NCBI GenBank assembly: GCA_025612245.1
Contig: JAAXKQ010000021.1
Span: 40,504 to 104,503, forward strand
Direction: 5' to 3'
From: Ignavibacteria bacterium
GTDB taxonomy: Bacteria; Bacteroidota; Ignavibacteria; Ignavibacteriales; SURF-24
Length of the DNA stretch: 64,000 nt
Shown here in pieces: positions 1 to 7,302 of this stretch. The translations under genes and the position numbers were made by a program. Every line of letters starts with the position of its first letter. The first letter of the stretch is position 1. The notes beneath the pieces were generated by a model, which saw only the letters and a list, made by a program, of their open reading frames with translations, had not been told where the DNA came from and ran no database searches.

Positions 1-186
1 TTGATGCTTCGCCGATTTATTTTAAAAAATAAAAGTAGAGCCGGAAACTCTTTTCTACATCAGGAATTCCTTTCAACAATATTTTACGCATAAAATAATA
101 TAATCTTTTCCTAATAGCAAGAATTTAGGCCTCTTAAGTGGTTCTCTTTGGAAAATGACAGGAGGGAAGTAAACTTATTTAATAAC

Positions 187-215
187 TTGACATAGCGTCC
201 TATTTTGTGTAGATT
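187..215 (+). promoter_or_regulatory. sigma70-type promoter of the RIC gene
   Basis: A TTGACA box at 187-192 is followed after exactly 17 bases by TAGATT at 210-215, a near-consensus -35/-10 pair. It lies about 65 bases upstream of the ATG at 280, which has a strong AAAGGAGA ribosome site at 266-273. No FNR/NnrR-like palindrome was recognised beside it, so nitrosative-stress control is not visible here. The first 279 bases hold no gene I can support. Confidence 0.6.
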
Positions 216-279
216 TAATTCGGAACTTTTAGTCTGAAATAAGCATTTGGATATATATAGCAAGTAAAGGAGAGATAAA

Positions 280-1020
280 ATGGAAGTTAACGGAAATATT
301 AACCAGGATGAATTAAAAAATTTAATAGTAAAGGATATCGTGGCCTCTAATTTTAAGTCCGCAGAGGTCTTCGAAAAATACGGCATCGATTTCTGCTGTA
401 AGGGTAACCGCCCGCTGGGGCAGGCGTGCCAGGAAAACGGGGTGAATATGGAGAGCCTGGCAGGGGAGTTAAAAAATATTTTTGAGAGCGGAAGTTCCGA
501 TACTAACCGGTATGATATGTGGCAGTTAAGTTACCTGGCCGACTATATCGTAAATAACCACCACTCTTATGTAAAAACCATGTCGCCCGTAATTTCGGCA
601 CGACTGGAAAAAGTCCTGAGGGCTCACGGCAGGAATCATCCGTTCCTACAGGACGTGGCCGACCTGTTCACGGCGGTAAGCCGCGACCTGGAGCTGCACC
701 TGGCAAAAGAAGAACAGGTGCTCTTTCCCATGATAAAGAAAATTGACGAAGTAAAGGCTTCGGGCAATGCAGAGGCTCTGGAAAAGCTTTCCACGGTTTC
801 GGGCCCGATAAGAGTTATGATCTCTGAGCACGACAGGGCAGGAGACATTCTGGATAGAATAAGGAAAATAACCGATAACTACAGGCTTCCTGAAGACGCA
901 TGTACAACCTTTGCCGTCGCATACAAGGAGCTGGATGAGTTTGAAAGAGACTTGCATAAGCACGTCTTTCTTGAAAACAATATTCTTTTCCCGAAGTCTC
1001 TTGCATCCGCAAGGGCCTGA
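280..1020 (+). CDS. ric: Iron-sulfur cluster repair di-iron protein (RIC/YtfE/ScdA family)
   Basis: A 246-residue cytosolic protein of the repair-of-iron-centres family, which helps restore Fe-S clusters damaged by nitric oxide or oxidants. The N-terminal ScdA_N (DUF542) domain, about residues 15-70, carries the family motif GIDFCCKGN with its paired cysteines. The rest is a hemerythrin-like four-helix bundle with His/Glu ligands in the expected order (NHH near 87, ELHLAKEE near 140, SEHD near 185, HKHVFLEN near 230), consistent with a di-iron site. The length is normal for the family. The start is fixed by AAAGGAGA seven bases upstream. It stands alone, ends at a hairpin shared with the convergent oxidoreductase, and has its own promoter. 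Confidence 0.93.
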   Translation: MEVNGNINQDELKNLIVKDIVASNFKSAEVFEKYGIDFCCKGNRPLGQACQENGVNMESLAGELKNIFESGSSDTNRYDMWQLSYLADYIVNNHHSYVKTMSPVISARLEKVLRAHGRNHPFLQDVADLFTAVSRDLELHLAKEEQVLFPMIKKIDEVKASGNAEALEKLSTVSGPIRVMISEHDRAGDILDRIRKITDNYRLPEDACTTFAVAYKELDEFERDLHKHVFLENNILFPKSLASARA

Positions 1021-1039
1021 AAAATAAAGAATATTCAAG

Positions 1040-1086
1040 CCGGGAGCTCTGAAAATTATAGCCCCCCCCCCCCCGAGAGCTCCCGG
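1040..1086. terminator. Bidirectional hairpin with a 13-C loop tract
   Basis: CCGGGAGCTCT (1040-1050) and AGAGCTCCCGG (1076-1086) form a perfect 11-bp inverted repeat between two convergent genes. The 25-base loop contains an uninterrupted run of 13 C at 1062-1074. No T-run follows on either side, so this is a stem-loop transcript end rather than a classical intrinsic terminator. Confidence 0.55.
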
Positions 1087-1093
1087 TTACATG

Positions 1094-1738
1094 TTATCTT
1101 TTTATGAGCTTAAAGGCGTGAGTCCTGCTCTTATTCATAACTGCATAGTGCACCCACATGGCAGCCAGGGCTTCAAGGTAAAAAGCCTCCGATATATTTC
1201 CCATGTCAACTATGTTCTCCCAGCCCCAGCTTTCGGCATAGTGGGCAACGGATTTCTTGGCATCTATGTCGTTCCCGCATATAAAAAGGTCGGGTGCCCC
1301 GTCTTTGTGTTCCGGGTGGCACATTAAATTTGCGCCAATGCTGTTAAATGCCTTTACCACTCTGGACTCAGGCAGCCATCTTTGAATCTGCTCTCCCGCG
1401 GAATTGCCCGGCGTAACGGAAATCTCTGGCGGTGCTCCGCTCTGTGAAGCTTCAAGCGGGTTGGTTACATCAATTACAGTTTTGTTCGTGAAGTTTTCTT
1501 TCCCTGCCGTATTGATGGCGTTTTCAGTGCCGGTCCATTTTGTCGCAATTACTATTAGCTCGCCAAAGCGTGCCGCATCCTCAAAGCCGCCTGCATATGC
1601 ATTCTCACCCGCCGAGACAACCCAATCCTTGAGCTTCGAGGTGTCTCTTGTTCCCAGCATTACGGAATTTCCTAGGCTTAGAAATCCCTGCCCCAGCTGT
1701 TGGCCGACGCTTCCGGATCCTAGAATGCCGATATTCAT
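1094..1738 (-). CDS. NADPH-dependent F420 reductase-like Rossmann oxidoreductase
   Basis: A 214-residue soluble protein with an N-terminal NAD(P)-binding fold: GILGSGSVGQQLG at residues 4-16, then the GTRD turn that in this family contacts the NADP 2'-phosphate. Its overall form matches the F420-dependent NADP reductase family (COG2085), also found in bacteria that make no F420, where the substrate is unknown. No F420 biosynthesis genes are in the window, so F420 use should not be assumed. The start has an AGGAAGG ribosome site. It converges on the RIC gene and shares its hairpin. Family confidence is good, substrate unknown. Confidence 0.8.
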   Translation of the reverse strand: MNIGILGSGSVGQQLGQGFLSLGNSVMLGTRDTSKLKDWVVSAGENAYAGGFEDAARFGELIVIATKWTGTENAINTAGKENFTNKTVIDVTNPLEASQSGAPPEISVTPGNSAGEQIQRWLPESRVVKAFNSIGANLMCHPEHKDGAPDLFICGNDIDAKKSVAHYAESWGWENIVDMGNISEAFYLEALAAMWVHYAVMNKSRTHAFKLIKR

Positions 1739-1858
1739 ATTGTTCCTTCCTTCCTGTTTTTTAGGGGATTCATCATTGGTTTTATAGATAAAATAGAAAG
1801 TAAAAATGAAAGTGGAAAGGGAAATGAGTGAAATAAAAGAATTGCCGGGGATCGCGAT

Positions 1859-4489
1859 TTATTTCTTTATCCTTGGTATCGAGAAAAAGAATGTCGTTCC
1901 GCCCTGGGGCTCCGAGTCTACCCAGATTTTCCCGCCGTGGAGTTCCACAATTTTTTTGCAGAGGGCAAGCCCTATTCCTGTTCCCGGGTATTTTTCCCTT
2001 TCATGCAGGCGCTGGAATATGAGAAATATTCTTTCATGAAACTGCGGATCGATTCCAATCCCGTTGTCCCGGACGCTGAAGGTCCAGTCCTTCTGATCGC
2101 ATTTGGCTGAAATGTGTATCTGTGGAGTTTCAGAACTGCGGAATTTGATGGCATTACTCAGAAGATTTTGCAGGAGCTGCCTGACCTGCGTGATGTCTCC
2201 CATTATTTCCGGGAGCTCATCCGAGGTAACCTCAGCGCTGCTTTCACTTATAACCAGCTGCAGGTCCGATAATACGTCTTCCAGAATTTCGTTGCAGTTA
2301 ATGACTTCAAAAGGCTTAAGCCTGGAGGTAACACGGGCATATTTCAAAAGATCCCGGATTAGTGTCTGCATGCGCCTTGCGCCTTCAAGAGCGAACTCAA
2401 TGTACTCGTCGGCCTTGTTATCGAGCTTGCCCTGGTAGCGCGAGGCCAGGAGCTGCGTAAAACTTGCTATCATGCGCATCGGTTCCTGGAGGTCGTGTGA
2501 AGCAATGTATGCAAACTGCTCGAGCTCCTTGTTTGACCGTTCCAGTTCAAGGAGCGTCTGCTGCAGCTTTTCCTGGTAGTGCCTTATCTCGGATATGTCC
2601 ACGTTCGTTACTATTGCTCCAAGCTCACCGTTTTCCTTTATCGGGACAGAAGAGAGCAGTATGGTTTTTGTGCTCCCGTCGAAACACTCTATTAATACTT
2701 CCTCGTTAATTACAGTTTCACCCTTCAGAAGGGCTCTTGCCGTAGCCCATTCCTCATCCTTGATCCGTTCTCCCGAATGAGCCCACCAGCCCTTGTGCAT
2801 TGTAAGGTCGCCCCTGTCGCTGTACCTCATTCCGCCCCATATTTCTCTTGCCATCTGGTTGCCGATGAGCTTTCGGCCTTTCTTGTCAAGGACCCAGACT
2901 CCCACGGGCACAAATTCCAGGACATCCGTGAGAAGCGCCTGCTTTTCGGCAAGTGCCTGTTCGGCGAGTTTGCGTTCCTCAATCTCGCGCATCTTTTCAC
3001 CATAGAGCTTTGCATTTGTAACCGCAAGGGCGGTCTTTGAAGCAATCTGCTGAAGAAAAAACTGGTCGTTGGCCGTATATTGCGGGTTCGATTTATTGTG
3101 GCGGAAAATTGTAATTACTCCGGCTACTTTTTTATCCATATATAGCGGCACAGACAGCATGCTGAATATTGGAAGCTTCTCCAGGTGCCCCTTGAGCTCA
3201 CTGCTTATGGTATTCAGAATACCCGGGTAATCGACCTTTGGGACCAGTATTGGAACGCCATTCATGACTTCAGGATAAAGCTCCCTTATAGGGCACAAAT
3301 CCAAATTTGAAAAAAGCTCGTGCAGAATGTTCCTGGTCCTGATCTCTGGGTTGTAATATGCAATGAGGTTCATCCATTTGTTGTCTGAAAGAAGCCGTAT
3401 CACACACGAGTCGCCGATCAGTTCTGCAACACGGCGGGCTGTTTTCTCTAAAACCGCCAGATAATCGAAGCTTATTTCAGTCAGTTCCTGTGTCAGAATG
3501 GAAAGCATCTTGGAGCGTTTCAGCTCCTGCCGAAGCCTCTTTGCCATCAGTATGCGCTCGGTTATATCGCGCCAGGTGACTACAACGCCGTCGTTGAGCC
3601 TGCTGATCTGAATGTCGAAGGCCATCTTTACCGGGCGTGAGCTTTGCTCCTCGTCATAAACCAAAGACTCCTTTGTAATTGCATCGCCTGAATAAACCGT
3701 TCTGCAGAAATCCTCAAATATCCCGTTATCGCGCATGGAAGGGAATAAATAAAGAAACCTGCTTCCGAGCAGCTTTTCCTTTGAAGCCTTTAGTGCGCGG
3801 CAGCCGGCCTCGTTGATGTATTCATAAATGAAATCCGTTATCCTACCGTTCTTATCCCTTTTTGCCCTCAGTATTGCAAGGGCATCCATCATGCTTTCTA
3901 TCGATGTCTTAATCAGTCCCGCCCGGCGGTTTATCTCTGTTTTCTTGTGTTCCGATATATCCATCACTGCCGCGCGGATTTCCAGGCAGCTGTTAAGTTC
4001 GTCATAAACAGGATGGCATTCCAGCAGTGCATGGAACTCAGGTGCGTTCTTTCTCTGGAATTTTAGCTCGCAGGAATTCCTCCCCGGCATTTTTAAGACT
4101 TTCAGCCGGTAGGAATAAAATAAATTCAGGTAGCCTTTCGATATGAACTGCGCCAAGGGGCGCTTTACAAGAAGGTTTTCATTAAGTCCCAGCATCATCT
4201 GTGCTGAACGGTTTACAGAGGTGATTATGAAATCGGAATTCATAATTATGTAGCCTGAAGGAGCCCCATCGAAGAGTTCCCTGTAGCGGTAGAACTCTTT
4301 TGGAATCCCGCCGGGTTGACTGTCCTTTTCCTCCTCCGTATTCAGATCGAGGTCACCAATTACACCCCTTAGTACGGAAGAATCGGTTCCCGGACGCTTA
4401 AGCTCAGTAGCCATTTCAGCCAATTCCTCAGGAGATCTGTTCCCGGCAAGCTTACTATCCTGATGCCCGCTTTCAAAATCACTACTCAT
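1859..4489 (-). CDS. Orphan PAS-PAS-GAF-PAS sensor histidine kinase
   Basis: An 876-residue soluble-looking kinase with no membrane segment. Approximate order: PAS 67-180, PAS 190-310, GAF 330-495, PAS 515-635, HisKA, HATPase to the C-terminus. The phosphoacceptor His is near residue 665 in the phytochrome-type motif ASHDLQEP; N (NLLSNAIKF), G1 (DNGIGID), F and G2 (GTGIGLAL) boxes are all present. A ribosome site (AGAGGTG) precedes the ATG. No response regulator is adjacent, so its partner is elsewhere. The kinase half closely resembles that of the kinase at 31241-32392, indicating paralogues. The signals read by the PAS and GAF domains cannot be told from sequence. Confidence 0.9.
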   Translation of the reverse strand: MSSDFESGHQDSKLAGNRSPEELAEMATELKRPGTDSSVLRGVIGDLDLNTEEEKDSQPGGIPKEFYRYRELFDGAPSGYIIMNSDFIITSVNRSAQMMLGLNENLLVKRPLAQFISKGYLNLFYSYRLKVLKMPGRNSCELKFQRKNAPEFHALLECHPVYDELNSCLEIRAAVMDISEHKKTEINRRAGLIKTSIESMMDALAILRAKRDKNGRITDFIYEYINEAGCRALKASKEKLLGSRFLYLFPSMRDNGIFEDFCRTVYSGDAITKESLVYDEEQSSRPVKMAFDIQISRLNDGVVVTWRDITERILMAKRLRQELKRSKMLSILTQELTEISFDYLAVLEKTARRVAELIGDSCVIRLLSDNKWMNLIAYYNPEIRTRNILHELFSNLDLCPIRELYPEVMNGVPILVPKVDYPGILNTISSELKGHLEKLPIFSMLSVPLYMDKKVAGVITIFRHNKSNPQYTANDQFFLQQIASKTALAVTNAKLYGEKMREIEERKLAEQALAEKQALLTDVLEFVPVGVWVLDKKGRKLIGNQMAREIWGGMRYSDRGDLTMHKGWWAHSGERIKDEEWATARALLKGETVINEEVLIECFDGSTKTILLSSVPIKENGELGAIVTNVDISEIRHYQEKLQQTLLELERSNKELEQFAYIASHDLQEPMRMIASFTQLLASRYQGKLDNKADEYIEFALEGARRMQTLIRDLLKYARVTSRLKPFEVINCNEILEDVLSDLQLVISESSAEVTSDELPEIMGDITQVRQLLQNLLSNAIKFRSSETPQIHISAKCDQKDWTFSVRDNGIGIDPQFHERIFLIFQRLHEREKYPGTGIGLALCKKIVELHGGKIWVDSEPQGGTTFFFSIPRIKK

Positions 4490-4727
4490 TTTTCACCTCT
4501 GTTAATAAAAAAGGCAGGGGGTAAAATCAGGTATTGATTATAGCAAATGCAATATATATTCTTCGTTTGAAAAAAGCAAAGGTGGAAATATAAAGCTCAA
4601 AAGCGTCTGCTTGCTTGATTAAGAACACAACGGCATCCCGGTCCTAAAAAAAAGATTGCTTTTATTTTATTATTTCCATAAAAATTAGTGAGGATCAAAG
4701 AAACTATGGAATAATGAGGGGGAAAGC

Positions 4728-5015
4728 ATGAGCAAGATTATTGTTACAGAGTTTTTATTGTGCAAACACGTGGGCGAAAACCTTTTTGAGGTGAAGAAAC
4801 GCCCCGTGACTGAAATTGACTTTGAAGAAACTTATAACATCTATTATCATAAAGACTACGGGTGTTATCTGATCCTTGACTATGAGGGGCGCTATATCAA
4901 CCTGGACGTCATTAAGGCGGGCGCCTGGCAGAATGCGCGGGTCTGCGGAATGCACCTGCTCTGGAGAAAAGACTATAAAAGAACCGTAAGACACGATGAA
5001 ATGACCGTCTACTGA
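4728..5015 (+). CDS. Small conserved-looking protein of unknown function
   Basis: A 95-residue soluble protein, rich in aromatic and charged residues, with no signal peptide and no motif I recognise. The start has a GGGGGAAAGC ribosome site directly before ATG, and the gene ends just before a strong bidirectional terminator, so it looks like a genuine single-gene unit. The pattern of short alternating hydrophobic stretches (CYLILDYEGRYINLDV) suggests a small beta-rich fold, which is only an inference. The 238 bases upstream (4490-4727) are AT-rich and hold no other gene. Confidence 0.6.
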   Translation: MSKIIVTEFLLCKHVGENLFEVKKRPVTEIDFEETYNIYYHKDYGCYLILDYEGRYINLDVIKAGAWQNARVCGMHLLWRKDYKRTVRHDEMTVY

Positions 5016-5029
5016 AAAATCATTCACTG

Positions 5030-5066
5030 AAAAGCCCCGGGAAAAATTTAATCCCCGGGGCTTTTT
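5030..5066. terminator. Bidirectional intrinsic terminator
   Basis: AAAAGCCCCGGG (5030-5041) pairs perfectly with CCCGGGGCTTTT (5054-5065), with an 11-base loop and T/A runs on both sides. It serves the small plus-strand gene and the minus-strand secreted protein that converge here. Confidence 0.85.
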
Positions 5067-5084
5067 TGGTTCTTTAAAAAACCT

Positions 5085-7103
5085 TTACTTGAGTAAAACC
5101 ATTTTCCTTACCTGCATGAAGTTCCCTGAGCTTATCCTGTAAATATAGGTCCCGCTTGGATAACCTTGACCGTTAAACCTTACCTCATGGCTGCCGGCTT
5201 TCATCTGAGCATCAAGAAGGGTTGAGACTTTCTCTCCCAGTATGTTGAATAGTTCAACCCTAACTCTCCCGTCCTCGGCAAGTCCGTATTTGATCGTGGT
5301 CATTGGATTAAATGGGTTTGGATAATTCTGCTCCAGAAAGTACCTGCGCGGCTGAAGCATTCCTTTTTCAGCTATTGAAACCGGCCCGGTTACCTTCAGT
5401 GTCCATGAAATTGAAGAAGTATCCTTTGAGTTATAAACGTATGCGCTAACCCTGAAGGTTCCTCCTCCGGTTGCATGGAATGTGAAAGTCGAATCTGTAC
5501 CCCTCTTTATTGAGTCGACATACCATATATACTTTACTTTTTCCCCGTAAGGGTCAGATGCTTTAAGTGAAAGCCTGACGGAATCCTGCGGATCAAGCGA
5601 AATCTCTCTTCTGTTGACTTCAAAAATTTCCCCGTGCGCCGTATCCTTTTCCAGTATGAATGGCTGCCAGCTTTCTATTTCAGGCGGGAAGCCCCCGCGC
5701 AGGAATTTCTTGAGTATGTTCATGAATATCTTCTGAACCGTGGTATCTCTCTCAAGGCCGAAAGTCCAGTTTATTGAAGCCGAATTAAATACGGCGCCGC
5801 CATTTTTGTTTACGTACATTCCCATCGAGACAGGGCGGCCCCTGGTGTAGCTTGCAGCCTCACACGGGGAGGTGCCGAGTATGCGGTAGTTAAGAGGTGC
5901 CTTGTCCTCACCAGTAACAACCGGCAGGCCGTTTTTGAATTCGAATAGTGTGCCGTCAACCTCGTAGCCTACAATTGCACCCGTAGAGTCATTCGGCAGT
6001 CGCCCGAAAGAGTCCCCGTCCTTAAGTCCTGTGCCTTTATAAATCCAGCTTTGTGAATTCCATACCGTGTAGTCGCCGTATCCGTGGCTGTAGTTCATTA
6101 GGAAATGATGCATGTCGTTCACATATCCGCCGTTAAGGAAGGTGGCTCCGAGAAACTTGGTCTCGGGCCAGTTCAAAGGCGGCATGTACCAGTTTGTAGT
6201 AACGAGTGAATCAACTTTGCCGACCATGGGGTCACGCGTGTTGCTTTTGTAGCAGACCATCGTATTGTCGTTATCCTCCATGCGTACCTGCCACCAGCAC
6301 GTGTTGCCGGAGAGGCTTATGTGCCTTCCGCCCCTCTTTATGAACCTTTCCATGTTCAGCCTTTCAGGCCTTGAGTAATATTCATCGTGCCCGTTTACAA
6401 TGAGCACGTCGTAGTTATCCAGTAGTGTGGGATCCTTATGCACTTCCATCGTTGAAGTTATTTCAAATGGGATATTGTTTTTCTCAAGCCATTTAAGAAG
6501 GAGTTTATTCCAGGCGTGAAATTCACCCATCCCCCTGTGCTGCGAAAAAGGACGGTTTAGGGAGACCCTGTCGGCTTTAATTCCGTAGGTTGAGCCGTCG
6601 TTATAGACGTTTTTCCCTCCCCAGAGGTTATAAGCAGTCCAGTCGAAGTCATTCATAAGCACTAATAGTTTTGAAAGTGAACCCGGCACTTTTTGCTTTA
6701 ATGCAAAGACTGCCCCTTTGGTGGTTGTTCCGTCAGAACTCGGAAACTCAATTCCGTATGCCCCGCTCTTAAAATAGCCTGGAATTACGAGCTTATAGCT
6801 GACGGGCCAGTCGACCCCTTTTTCGTAAGCCAAAGTATCAATGGGGCGAAGGCCCTGGCTTTTGACGCCCGAGATGGTCAGCATCCTTTCATATTCATTT
6901 AAGCCTATACGGTAGACACTTATGTCATAGACGGGTTTTGAAGTGTTTATATAAATATAAAGCGTGTCACTTGGCGCAACGGCAAGGGGTTTTACATATC
7001 CGTTATTGTCCGTGTATCTTTCAACCTGTGCATTTGTCGGAATGAAGGCAAGCAGGATAAATATTGCGGTAAGGGTGACGCAAAAGAACATTCCATTCTT
7101 CAT
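5085..7103 (-). CDS. Secreted N,N-dimethylformamidase-like protein with T9SS sorting domain
   Basis: A 672-residue exported protein. The N-terminal hydrophobic segment (residues 4-24, ending PTNAQ) is a signal peptide. Residues about 30-480 resemble the large-subunit C-terminal domain of N,N-dimethylformamidase (LVLMNDFDWTAYN, VNGHDEYYS, GNTCWWQ, SASINWTFGLE). In that family this region adopts a glutamine-amidotransferase-like fold. An Ig/PKD-like segment (about 520-580) follows, then a type A T9SS sorting domain starting QNYPNPFNP near residue 600. The family function suggests an amide- or saccharide-acting surface enzyme, but the true substrate is not visible. GGAGATAAA precedes the start. 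It is divergent from the kinase gene at 7303. Confidence 0.8.
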   Translation of the reverse strand: MKNGMFFCVTLTAIFILLAFIPTNAQVERYTDNNGYVKPLAVAPSDTLYIYINTSKPVYDISVYRIGLNEYERMLTISGVKSQGLRPIDTLAYEKGVDWPVSYKLVIPGYFKSGAYGIEFPSSDGTTTKGAVFALKQKVPGSLSKLLVLMNDFDWTAYNLWGGKNVYNDGSTYGIKADRVSLNRPFSQHRGMGEFHAWNKLLLKWLEKNNIPFEITSTMEVHKDPTLLDNYDVLIVNGHDEYYSRPERLNMERFIKRGGRHISLSGNTCWWQVRMEDNDNTMVCYKSNTRDPMVGKVDSLVTTNWYMPPLNWPETKFLGATFLNGGYVNDMHHFLMNYSHGYGDYTVWNSQSWIYKGTGLKDGDSFGRLPNDSTGAIVGYEVDGTLFEFKNGLPVVTGEDKAPLNYRILGTSPCEAASYTRGRPVSMGMYVNKNGGAVFNSASINWTFGLERDTTVQKIFMNILKKFLRGGFPPEIESWQPFILEKDTAHGEIFEVNRREISLDPQDSVRLSLKASDPYGEKVKYIWYVDSIKRGTDSTFTFHATGGGTFRVSAYVYNSKDTSSISWTLKVTGPVSIAEKGMLQPRRYFLEQNYPNPFNPMTTIKYGLAEDGRVRVELFNILGEKVSTLLDAQMKAGSHEVRFNGQGYPSGTYIYRISSGNFMQVRKMVLLK

Positions 7104-7302
7104 TTTATCTCCTATTTCTATTCATCGGTTCTTAGATAAAGCCATTGGATCCGGGTTTTCCCATTGTCACAAAGGATAAGACATGCTATAGTTATCCAAA
7201 ATAGAATACTCTATTTGGGAGACAGTTGCAAGAAATTCCTGGCGAAGCTTTCTTTTTGTGCGTTGAGGCACAGAGAGGTGGAAAATATGAGACGGAAGAA
7301 GG

